DNA from: Scilla litardierei
Taxonomy: Eukaryota > Streptophyta > Magnoliopsida > Asparagales > Asparagaceae
Reading direction: 5' to 3'
DNA: 64,000 nt
Assembly: GCA_030789695.1 (NCBI GenBank)
Contig: CM061141.1
Coordinates: forward strand, 197,233,689-197,297,688
Part shown: positions 19,021-29,300 of the stretch, in pieces
How positions within the stretch are numbered: the stretch's first letter is position 1
How the letters are laid out: each line of letters starts with the position of its first letter
Program-made: the position numbers and the translations under genes
Notes under the pieces: model-generated
Told to the model about the DNA's origin: nothing
Database searches by the model: none
The model's input: only the letters and a program-made list of their open reading frames with translations

Positions 19021-20892
19021 TCAATCGCCAACACACTTGGAATTATATCCACTTCCTCCCCCCAAATGGCAATCAAGAAGTGATGGCTGTGAAGCCCCCC
19101 TCACCTTATCAGGAGATTCCCTGCCATCCATGCTGGCATCCAAGACCGCAGCCACCTTATCAACCGTACTGTGCCCCTCAGCTACCGGGTCCTGGCTAGA
19201 GGCAATGCCGCCCTCACCCACAGACGCTGCCACAGTCGCTACCACACCTACCCCAGGCGAGTTCTGGGATGCCTCTCCAACACCTAACACAGGTGCTCCC
19301 TCAGGCGTACACTGCGACTTCTCACCCACAGCCGAAATGCGAAACTTCACATGACCCCCCCTTACATTGGCAGAGTACTCACCGTTGCCTCCTTGATCCG
19401 CAGGGGCCGCAATGATCTCCACATCAGGGGCCGCAATATTCTCCACAACCGCGACAGCCTGAGGCCCTCCATTCAACCCCACCGCGATCGGAGCTGACAA
19501 AGCCTCATCCGAGCAATGCTCCCCCATCTCCGCCGTACTTCCATCTCCTTGGATTGAAGGGGGCTCGCCAGGGCCAGGACACTGGCCATCAGTATGTCCA
19601 AAACAAACGCACTTACTACACCTCGGTGGCTCCCCTTCAAATTTGACTTCAATTGTAATAATTTCTCCCCCATCTAACTCCACATCCACAGACTTCCGTA
19701 AGCATGAAGAAGCATCCACCTCAACCAGGCACCGCGCATAGGATATCCTCTCTAAGTTTGCCGTGGCTCTATCCAAGCTCATAGGGGTACCAATCACCGA
19801 GGCAATTATATTAAGTGTTTCCAAGTTCCACATATATAATGGAAGCCCATGCAGCTGAACCCACACCGGTACCGAAGTGAGAATGTCTCTATCATGACGA
19901 AGATTCATGTTCCATTTCTTCAAAACAACCAATCTTCCATCAAAAAGCCAGGGCCCCCCTCTAAGAATCCTTTCACATTCCTCTGACGACTCGAACCTGA
20001 AGTAAAAGAACCCATTATCTTTGGAATAGACTTGCACCTTCTTCTTAAGCCTCCAAAGCCTCTCCATCCACACAACAATTTGGCCATAGTATGGGGTGTC
20101 GCCTAAAACATAGCCAACCAGAGTGTTCTTCCACATCTCAGCCCCCCGCTCAACCAATGACCCCGAAACCCTGGCTCGGGTGGAGCCATCCTCCAGGGTA
20201 ATAGGAGGCACTAACGACATTGCGAGTCCCGCCCCATAGGAGCGACGTTCCGCACAAACATTTAGCCACGACCTCTTTACCGCATCAGTATTAACCGTGA
20301 GAGGAACCTTAGGCCTAGGGGGACTATAATCAGGCCTCTGCGGCTTATTAGCGAACACAAAACGTGCATCACTCGAAGCTTTCACCGGCCGGTAGCGCCC
20401 AACAGGAGGCCTTCTAGAATCAAAGCCTCGCCCCATATTTAGCCTAGTCCTTCCAAGCCGAGGACGGCCATGCCGGACTTCCACCCACCCATCCTCAGGA
20501 GCCCTGCCCCCTCCAACGTCCTCCGCCAAACGCCGACCTCCCACAAAATCTCCCCGATCAAACCCCGCAGATCCACCAATCGACGATCGCCCTCCCGATC
20601 TATTCTGCCTAGAGAACGAAGAACTCCCCGCCCCCGCATCACCAACACTTCCTCTGGGAAGAATCCACCGTCTCTCCCCCTCGCCCGATAACCTGGAACG
20701 CTGAAGGTTCACCCCCTCGCCAAGAACCGCCTGGGCCGTAGATCTCCCCACTTCTGCAACCCCAATGCCACCGGAGTCTAGACTCCCCCTTCCCTCCGCT
20801 CGATGAAGGATCTTCTCCTTGCCGTGGAGAAATTCTCCGCCGCCGCCCGGATCATCCGGAATCGCCCCTCCGCAATTAATGGGAGTCACCAT
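19021..20892 (-). CDS. LINE ORF1: DUF4283 and CCHC nucleic-acid-binding protein (623 residues, probable late frameshift)
   Basis: The ORF1 protein binds element RNA. A glycine/arginine-rich N-terminal 200 residues are followed by a DUF4283 domain at roughly 245-400 (VGYVLGDTPYYGQ, FFYFRFESSEECERILRGGPWLFDG, VWVQLHGLPLYMWN). A CCHC knuckle follows at about 427-440 (CSKCVCFGHTDGQC). The open frame ends at 19021. However, the adjacent frame 19076-18873 continues with IPSVLAIDNPVWIVEES, which matches the ORF1 tail of the other LINE and ends in the TAATG. I infer a one-base frameshift near 19070, so the last 65 or so residues are out of frame. The ATG at 20892 sits at the element edge, so an earlier start may be lost. 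Confidence 0.85.
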   Translation of the reverse strand: MVTPINCGGAIPDDPGGGGEFLHGKEKILHRAEGRGSLDSGGIGVAEVGRSTAQAVLGEGVNLQRSRLSGEGERRWILPRGSVGDAGAGSSSFSRQNRSGGRSSIGGSAGFDRGDFVGGRRLAEDVGGGRAPEDGWVEVRHGRPRLGRTRLNMGRGFDSRRPPVGRYRPVKASSDARFVFANKPQRPDYSPPRPKVPLTVNTDAVKRSWLNVCAERRSYGAGLAMSLVPPITLEDGSTRARVSGSLVERGAEMWKNTLVGYVLGDTPYYGQIVVWMERLWRLKKKVQVYSKDNGFFYFRFESSEECERILRGGPWLFDGRLVVLKKWNMNLRHDRDILTSVPVWVQLHGLPLYMWNLETLNIIASVIGTPMSLDRATANLERISYARCLVEVDASSCLRKSVDVELDGGEIITIEVKFEGEPPRCSKCVCFGHTDGQCPGPGEPPSIQGDGSTAEMGEHCSDEALSAPIAVGLNGGPQAVAVVENIAAPDVEIIAAPADQGGNGEYSANVRGGHVKFRISAVGEKSQCTPEGAPVLGVGEASQNSPGVGVVATVAASVGEGGIASSQDPVAEGHSTVDKVAAVLDASMDGRESPDKVRGASQPSLLDCHLGGGSGYNSKCVGD

Positions 20893-20907
20893 CTTATATA
20901 TATATAT

Positions 20908-20947
<40 letters not shown>

Positions 20948-20976
20948 TAATATTCCAACTGTGTTGTAAAGCTAAT

Positions 20977-21056
<80 letters not shown>

Positions 21057-21088
21057 CTAATATTCCAACTGTGTTGTAAAGCTAATAT
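20893..21088. repeat. TA microsatellite with two more copies of the 35 bp motif
   Basis: Two long (TA)n tracts, each followed by the 35 bp GCTAATATTCCAACTG...GCTAATAT(TC) motif, at about 20945 and 21053. The array is interrupted by the LINE, with a third copy on its other side. Confidence 0.92.
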
Positions 21089-21660
21089 ATAACTATTTTA
21101 ACAACACTAATATTACAAAGTTAATATTCTTATATACTGATATTAACAGAATTTATTAACAAAACTATTGTTATCAGAACTTATTACATACCGATATTAG
21201 CAACACTAATATTAACAGAACTTTAAAACTAATGTTATTAAAAATAATCTCTTAAACCTTACATTATAAACTAACCTACTGATTTTTAACAGAACTAACA
21301 TTATAAATTAATATCACTAACTAATATTAAACTAACATTATCTAAAAAAACTAACATACTAATTAATAAGACTCATGCATGTTAACAAAACGTAATATTA
21401 TAAAATTAATATTATTAAACTATTAATATACTAACAATATTTTATAAACTTACATGATGTCATTAACAAAACTAACATTATATTAACTAATATCATTACA
21501 AAAACTAACATTATTATAAACTAACTTACTGTTTGAACAATTAACATTATGTTAATTACTAACTAATATTATTATAAACTAACATACATATTAACCTATT
21601 TATCAACTAACAGAATTAATATATAATAACCTTATCAAAAACTAACATGCTGTAAAGAGC
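21089..21660. other. AT-rich stretch with degenerate CTAACATTA repeats
   Basis: Nearly 600 bases dominated by variations of AACTAACATTATAAACTAA. No ORF of interest and no terminal repeats are seen. It looks like decayed simple repeat. Confidence 0.6.
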
Positions 21661-22441
21661 TTATGTGTTTGCTCTCGCAGGTTGAAGACGTCGGTGTGCT
21701 CCGGCGTGGCATAGTGACTACGGCGGCATGGGCGTCGGAGGTGGTGGTTGGCAGCAGCAAGTGGGGCTGGACGACGACGAAGGCTGTAGTCGAAGGTTGG
21801 GATGCACTGGTGGTGGCGTTGGGCTGCTGTCGCCGGGTTGCGGCTGCTGGTCGAAGTCGGAGTTGGATAGGGTTTGTTGCTGGTTGGAGGATGGGTTGAA
21901 CGGGTTGGTTACGGGAGGTGGTTGTGGGAGGTGGTTGCGGAAGTCGGAAGAGGGAGGCTGCAGTCGGAGGAGGGGTGAGTCGGACGGTGGTGTATTTTTT
22001 TTCCGTGGAGGTGGCAGAGCTTGGGTCGGAGGGGAGGTGGTCGATGACTGGGTTTGGTCGGAGGGGATGTGCAGCGGCGATGGGAGAGATGCTGGCGGGT
22101 TTGTTGCAGGAAAGGAGGAAGTGGCTGCGTGCGGTCGGAACGATGGCCGGAGTACGTGTTGTGCGGGCGCTTAGGGATGCGATGGAGAGATGGCCGGAGT
22201 TGTAGACTGGAGGGAGGAGGACATGGGCACTTGGGGACGGGGGTGAGTTGCGCGCGTGGATGGTTTGAGGACTAGTGTTTTTGTGTGTGTAGGTTTTGAG
22301 AGAGAAGGTGGCGACTGGAATGGAGATGAGGGAGGGGCCCGTTTGGTTTTGTAGATTAGTGGGATGCGTGCGTGAGTAAAAGGGTAAGGTTTCGTAGTAA
22401 ATATGGAAGGGTTTAAAGCTAGGGAAAAATGGAAGGAACAA
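21661..22441. other. GC-rich, G/T-biased block of unknown origin
   Basis: A sharp compositional change from the AT-rich DNA on both sides: GGTGG, GGCGG and GTTGG runs on the plus strand. A 268-residue frame is open on the minus strand (22441-21635), but its product is P/T/S-rich and matches no family I know. Two plus-strand frames overlap it. The composition resembles the transcribed leader of the solo LTR at about 42060-42960, so it may be the leader of an otherwise lost LTR. This is a guess. Confidence 0.35.
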
Positions 22442-22582
22442 CGATATAATTGAAATTAAGAATATGGATTAATTGCAAAGAAAGAAAAGGGAAGAACAAG
22501 AAATAATTGCAATTAATAATAATGATTCAATGTCATTAAGATAGGTAAAAGTCTCCTAGATCTATATGGAAGGAGATTTGAA

Positions 22583-22790
22583 TTCAAAAATATTTATATA
22601 TATAAGTAATCATATAATTGATTAGGTTAATATAGATAATTAAAAATACGTACGAAATACAAGTACGTTTATAATACAGTACTGATTTCAAAAATATTTA
22701 TATATATAAGTAATCATATAATTGATTAGGTTAATATAGATAATTAAAAATACGTACGAAATACAAGTACATATATAATACAGTACGGAT
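22583..22790. repeat. 104 bp tandem duplication
   Basis: TTCAAAAATATTTATATATA begins at 22583 and again at 22687. The copies are nearly identical through CGTACGAAATACAAGTAC and TATAATACAGTAC. Confidence 0.92.
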
Positions 22791-23364
22791 CATGGAAGAT
22801 CGCAAGGCAAATATAGAATTACGTACGAAATACGTACGTATAGAAACAGGCCATTACAGGCACCAATTAGAGCCATCCTAACACAGATCTGAATCCTAAT
22901 CCATGGAAGTGGCGTGTAGGAAGATTTGGGACATTCGTCAGATGCAATACACTTGACACGTATCGATGCATAATGGGAGTTGGTATCGACATGGGTAAGG
23001 TAGTCCAATCATAGCATCACGAGAGTGGAGGGTAGGGATAGTATAATGGAATCTATCATTTCATCACGGAAGTTGGGGGTAGGAAAATGCCCTTAGGTTA
23101 GACAAACTCTTACCAAGTCTCATGAATTCAACAATCGATTAATTCAACTCAATCCTAACCTTAATCCAATGGCGAGGATACCTAGGTCCTAGAGCTTTTT
23201 CCATTGATATTTCCCCTATTATTCTCCTTCTAGCCCATTATTGGTCGCGTAGCTAACAAACTTAGAGAGAAACTGGTACTCAACAATTGCCTCCCTAAGG
23301 ATGACCCGTATAGCGCTACACGCTCACTGTGTGCTTGTGGTATATAAGTGTAAAACTCCAAACA
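22791..23364. other. No feature recognised
   Basis: Single-copy-looking sequence between the tandem duplication and the start of the element A LTR fragment. I see no ORF with conserved motifs and no repeats. Confidence 0.4.
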
Positions 23365-24414
23365 ATGACATACCACGTCGGTGGCGTTCTCCTCTCGTGA
23401 GAGGGATGTCATTCTAGATAACATACCAATTCGGTGGTGTTCTACTGTGAGAGGGAGGGTGTTGAATTATCAAAATAGATGGTCCTTGCTGCGCATCGCA
23501 TTCTCTTACCCGGAGTTTATATGATCAACTAGGGTATACTTATTGTTACTCGAATAGGCTCACATACTAACCCTAGGCAGAGTCTAGGGATGTCATGGAC
23601 ATGAGATCGGTAGAGTTGCTATGAAACTCTTCATGTGACACATTTTCTTTTTTCCTTTACTTTTGTCATTTCTCTTAACTACATATTTATTTCAGTATGC
23701 ATTTTATGTTATTTTGTTTTGACATTAATGGTCATCATCTATATTAATTTTAAGTAGAGATAATGTTCTATAGAATGCTCATTTATGTATTTACACGAAT
23801 CTTAAAACATTGGTTGGATAACACACTTGTAAATATAGTAGTCTACACTTGAATTGTGTTTCCTACTAGGTACGCGTTGACGTGTCCGCCTCTGTTTTCC
23901 TAGGTCTAGAACTAAGACTTCAGAGCAGCTTCTCCCCAGGAGACCATCTAAAACTTCAGGCTAGAGGTCGAGCCCTCTAAAGGCGGTTTCGTAAAGTTGG
24001 TTACTCAAGATTAGAATAGATAGTGAGTTGTACTTGTGTTGTGGACACTGTGTTGAGGGTTGAGAGTCTTATCTATTGTTTTACCCTATGTACCTTGTAT
24101 AACTATCGTATGTATCCTTGTATTCTTTAGACATTAGTATATGTAAATCCTTTTGTGACTTGTGTGGTGACTGTGATTATTTTTCTGTATTAGAGCACTT
24201 GCAGTATTCTTTATCTGTCGTCTGTACTATCCGAGCATTCGCAGTGGCGTGCGGAAATTGTATCATCAATTTTCTGTTAACACTAGGTAGTATTTAGAGT
24301 CGAGGTGTCAACATGTTGGATCTAAATACTACTGTAAGTCTGTCACATTTCGTTCTCTACAAACACCTTGGAAAGTTTTTAATTTCGGAGTATTTTAGGG
24401 AACGGGGCGTGACA
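23365..24414 (+). repeat. Element A (Ty3/gypsy), 5' LTR, 3' part only
   Basis: From about 23365 this matches 33650-33930 plus 43591-44279 plus 52398-52570, and also 55200-56331. It ends GGGGCGTGACA at 24414, followed by a leader and gag. The upstream part of the LTR is missing, so the element is truncated here. It contains about two units of the 53 bp TTCTCCTC repeat. Confidence 0.8.
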
Positions 24415-24440
24415 TGGTTTTATGGTGGCACATGCAGGCC
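24415..24440 (+). other. Putative primer-binding region of element A
   Basis: TGGTTTTATGGTGGCACATG follows the LTR. The Tekay-type element has the comparable GGTTTTAGTGGTGGCCCATG at 59069. Both occupy the position of the usual TGGTATCAGAGC site but do not match the initiator tRNA-Met beyond TGGT. Confidence 0.4.
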
Positions 24441-24572
24441 ATCTCACACTGCAATATGCGTAAGGATAGTTCATGTGGTGCTTCGATACTATATTATTGT
24501 ATTTCGTATTAATCCATATTGTTCAATTCCCTCTCCGTAGGTGGACGATTGGAATAGAAAAAGTCCTCTAAG

Positions 24573-25490
24573 ATGGCACATTTTGAGCCTTCTCTGTTGC
24601 ATAAGATCCTCTTGGAAGTTCAGGAGAACCTGAGTCAGCATACTAAGACGTTTGTCACGATCCAGACTCAAAGGACTCCCAGCTTCAAGCAGTTCAGGGA
24701 AATGCATTTGAGGTTCTTCTAAGGCAATGAGAACCCACTGGAGGTCGATGAGTGTCTGAGGCATACAGAAGATGATCTGGTCACAGTTGGATATCCACAT
24801 GATGGTTGTGTGGATACTGCACAGAGACAGCTGACTCATCAAGCTCAAGATTGGTGGGATGGAGAGGAACATCACTTGACCAAGCCTGTCTCCTGAGAGA
24901 GGTTCAAAAGGCGCTTTAAGGATAAGTTCCTTCTGGAGACATTGAAGGATGAGTAGAGACGGTGCGTCAAGCATTTGACCCAAGTCCATCAGAGTATTGA
25001 TACATATTATGTTGAGTTCTCCTTGCTGTGCAAGTTTGCTCTAGAGATGGTTGCATCTCCTTCTAGCCGGCCTCGTCATTTCCACATGAGCCTCGATCTT
25101 GAGTATAAAGGGGCTATGTCCACTCTTGATTTGCCTACTCATGAGGCAATACTAAAGGCGACAAGGATGCATAAGATTCAGTTAAGGAACATGATAAGGA
25201 CTCTAGTCGTTGTCAATAGAGGTCTCGCGATGCCGCAGTGGAGTTTTCCTCGTCCGGTGCAGAGTGTCCAATTTAAGAGGCCTAGCGTTCCACCTACTTT
25301 CTAGCCGAGACAGGTGACTTGCTTCCTTTATAGTAAACATGGACATGAGAAGAAGCACTGCAAGCTATTTCTTAGGCAATGCCTCATATGCAAGGAATCA
25401 GGACATTCCTTCAAGAGATGTCTACAGAGGAGCTTCTGTCCTACACCAGCAGTAGCCATCGACTATTTTGGAGCCCGCACCTGCTGAGAA
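24573..25490 (+). pseudogene. Element A gag (degenerate)
   Basis: Starting at the ATG at 24573, one frame runs through a Retrotrans_gag-type domain (FKQFREMHLRFF, DWWDGEEHH, FKRRFKDKF, HQSIDTYYVEF). It ends with two knuckles. The first, CFLYSKHGHEKKHC, has lost its second cysteine; the second, CLICKESGHSFKRC, is intact. In-frame stops occur near 24721, 24895 and 24955 and at 25303. The layout matches gag of the Tekay-type element at 59214 (two knuckles in tandem). It breaks off shortly before the copia insertion at 25540. Confidence 0.85.
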
Positions 25491-25539
25491 GTAGGAGTGT
25501 CCGATTCGACCACAGCATCCGCTTTTGGCTTGAGTGTGG

Positions 25540-26220
25540 TGTTGATAAAAAACCGTTGTCGCCCTGCGGAACAACAAGCCCTAACAACTAGCTAGGGAGC
25601 TAAAGCTTGAAAAATAGGGGCACACAACAAACCAAACAACCAATCCCTCTTCGGATCTTGCGTAAGCAAATTAGTAAGCGAAATGCGACAATCTCAAATT
25701 GCAGAAAATAAATGAGGCGGAGGATTTTACCCTGGTTCGGTTGCGAACAACCTACTCCAGCATTCCGAGACGATCCACTACTAATCAAGGCGAGCACACG
25801 AGCTTACACCAACACCTTCTCCTTCACACTCTTGTGAGTAACAACTTGGCAATTCCAAGCCCCCACAAATCTCACAAAGGAAGAAGAAGAGGAAGAGAAA
25901 CACTTGAAGAACAACTCTCTTCTAAACTCTCCGAAGCTCACACTTTCCTCTCCAAAGCTATGAAGATCGCAGCTCTACAAAGCCAAGGGCAGCACTATCA
26001 TTTGCTCTCTATCTTTCCTTCGGCAGCAACTCACTGAAAGGCAAAAAACCTCTCTGTTTTTTTTTCTTCGGCAACTCTAAAAAACCAAGGCCAGCTACCC
26101 TTTCTCTCAGGAGCAATCAGACAAAGAGAGGGGACAAAACAATTAAGCCCCCAACTGCAACACATTAAGACATGGGCCCATCTCCACTGTGAAGGGAGAC
26201 TTTGAAGCATTCAAAAAACA
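25540..26220 (-). repeat. Tork copia 3' LTR (left copy)
   Basis: 681 bp, TG...CA, matching 30417-31097 almost perfectly. On the minus strand the purine-rich AAGGTAGAGTG just before it (26222-26235) is the probable polypurine tract. Confidence 0.95.
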
Positions 26221-26339
26221 ACACTCTACCTTGCTACAAAGTCTCCAGCACTGTATCCATGCTCTACCTTGATCAAAGCTCTACGGTCACTCCACGGACC
26301 TCCTCGTCGTCTCGGAATCCGCGCCCTCTGGCGCCACAC

Positions 26340-29300
26340 TCAAGCCAAACAGATCAAGCTCAAGCAGGTCTTGAGCTTGATGGGGGGAACGGGCTTGGTG
26401 AACATGTCTGCAGGGTTCCTCTCAGTTGGGACCTTCTGAAGCTCTATCTGTTTGCTCTCCTCCTCTAGGAAGCAATCACGGACCTCAATGTGCTTCGTCC
26501 TCGAACTGTAAGCTTGATGCTTTGCAAGATGAATGGCACTCTGGCTATCGCTGAAAACCAACGACAGACTCTGCGGCAACCCCAAATCCTCTAGCAGACA
26601 TCTCAAATACTTGGCCTCCTTCACCGCTTCCACTGCGGCAATCAACTCGGCCTCCGTGGTTGACAACGCAACCACCGACTGTAGGACAGATCGCCATGAC
26701 ACTGCTGCGGTGCCCAACGTAAACACGTAACCTGTGGTCGATCTCCGCCTGTCCCTGTCACCAGCATAATCAGAATCACAGTACCCTATCAGTACCACAC
26801 CGTCACCTCTGCCAAAGTGCAAACCGACACCAACTGTGCCTCGCAGATATCGCAATATCCACTTGACGGCCTGCCAATGCTCCTTGCCTGGGTTCGCCAT
26901 ATATCTGCTCACTACTCCCATGGCCTGTGCAATATCTGGACGCGTGCAAACCATCGCGTACATCAAACTCCCAACTGCACTAGCATATGGCACCTGAGAC
27001 ATAGCCTCCCTCTCATCCTCGGTGCTCGGCGACTGCAACGCCGAAAGCTGAAAGTGAGCTCCAAGAGGTGTCCCCACGGGCTTCGCACTCTCCATTCCAT
27101 AACGGACGAGCACTTTCTCAATATACCCCTTCTGTGACAATCTCAACTCACCCTTCCTCCTGTCCCGGGATATCTCCATCCCTAGGATTTTCTTCGCCGG
27201 GCCCAAATCCTTCATATCGAACTCCTTGCCCAACTTCACCTTTAGCTTCTTGACCTCCGACATGTTTGAGGAAGCAATCAACATGTCGTCAACATAAAGT
27301 AAGAGGTAGATGCGCGAGCCATCATCCAATGTGCGCACATATACACACTGATCCTTCACGCTCCGCTCAAAATCTACACCCATCATGAAACTATCAAATC
27401 GCTTGTACCACTGTCTGGGTGACTGTTTCAACCCGTACAAAGATTTCCTCAACCTGCAGACCATCCTCTCCTTGCCTTCCACCATGAACCCCTCTGGTTG
27501 GTGCATGTAAATCTCCTCATCCAAATCACCGTGCAGAAAAGCGGTCTTGACATCGAGTTGCTCCAACTCCATGTCCATGGATGCTACTAGTGCCAACAAA
27601 ATACGAATGGAAGTGTGTCTCACCACTGGAGAAAATATCTCATTGTAGTCCTCTCCCTTCCTCTGTGCAAAACCCTTAGCCACTAGCCTTGCTTTGTATC
27701 GTACATCACCACCATCCTCGGTCGAGCTTTCCTTTACCTTATAGATCCACCTACATCCAATGTCACGCTTCTCATGTGGTAGAGGTACTAGCTGCCACGT
27801 GTCATTGTGGTGGAGAGACTCCATCTCTTCCTCCATAGCTCCTTGCCAATTCGCTGCATCACTCGAGCTAATGGCTCCACTGTAGGTCATAGGCTCCTCG
27901 TGCTCAATGTTTAAGGCATACGACGCCATGTCGTCAAAGGAGAATGCCGTGTAATCCCAATCTCCAAATTTCTCGAGCGCCTTCTTGGTCCTCTTGGACC
28001 TCCGCACCTCATCTGCAACAAACTCATCACGTATCTGAGCTGGGACTGGTGTCTGCATATGGTCCTCAACATGGACCTCATCATGTCCCGCACCGGGGAT
28101 CTCGACCATCGGCTCCTTGCCAGGTCGCCTCTGAAATGGGATCGGGAGATCAATCGTCTCTGGCGCGGTCTCCTCGGGTGACTCGTCCCCCTTCCAATGA
28201 GTATGCTTCGCCCTGAGCATCACAGACTCATCGAAGGTGACGTGCCTACTCAAAATCGCCTTGCGGCCCACCGGGTCCCACAAGCGATATCCTTTCACGC
28301 CATCGCCATATCCAAGGAAAATGTACTTTTTGGCCCTCGGATCCAGCTTGTCGCCCCTCTCATGTGCATATGCCGGACAACCAACGATGCGTAGATAAGA
28401 GTAGTCACCAATTTTCCCACTCCACTTCTCTTCAGGAATTTGGTAATCAATTGCCGCCGATGGAACTCGATTCACTATGTGCACGGCTGTAGTGAGTATC
28501 TCACCCCAAAATTCCTTCTCCAAACCGGCAGAGTGCCTTAAGCAACGCACTCTCTCCAACAACGTCCTGTTCATCCTCTCTACAACCCCGTTCGACTGAG
28601 GATCTCCTGGTGTAGTAAAATGACGTCGAATCCCATGGGATCTGCAGAATCCTGTGAACTCCCTCGAGGTGTACTCGCCTCCATTGTCGGATCTAAGGAC
28701 TTTCACTGCCTTGCCAGTTTGCTTTTCAACCATCGCAAGCCATTGCTTGAACATCCCAAAAGTTTGATCTTTTGTCTTCATCAAGTACATCCAAACCTTC
28801 CGAGAATAATCATCGATGAAGAGGACAAAGTACCTAGCCCCACCTCCTGACGCTACAGGACACGGCCCCCAAACATCGGAATGAATGTAATCCAGTGGAC
28901 CTCGGCTAGTGTGCTTCCCCGTGCTGAACTGTACTTTTGTCTTTTTCCCATACACACAGCTTTCACAAAACTCCACACTCTCATCACTAGCTCCAATCAG
29001 TTTTCTTCGGCGGAGAACATCGAGGGTCTTGTCACACGGGTGACCCAAACGATAATGCCATAACTTTGCTGAATCTCCATCACTCGAGCTAGAAGAGGTG
29101 GCATCGGCTTCGCCTTCTACTGTGGCACCTTGTAGGGCATATAGATTCCCTACCTTTCTTCCCTTCATCACAACCATGGCTCCTTTGGATACCCTCAGCT
29201 GGCCATTCTCAACAACTGACTTGCATCCAACATTATCCAACACACCGATGGATATCAAGCTCTTCCTGAGATCAGGCACATGTCTAACATCGGCAAGGGT

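Larger units (their letters stand above)
14899..20892 (-). mobile_element. L1-type LINE, nearly full length
   Basis: A non-LTR retrotransposon on the minus strand: ORF1 (20892 to about 18873), ORF2 (18873-15073), a 3' UTR of about 165 bases and a short poly-A tail (a T run at 14899-14907 on the plus strand). ORF1 starts almost at the junction with TA-rich DNA, so little or no 5' UTR remains. Target duplications cannot be read, because both sides are TA repeats. It is the same general type as the LINE at 1-10266 but far better preserved. Confidence 0.93.

Noticed and set aside
21635..22441. 268-residue minus-strand open frame as a gene
   Set aside because: Proline/threonine/serine-rich product with no conserved motif, overlapping open frames on the other strand. 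It is explained by base composition.
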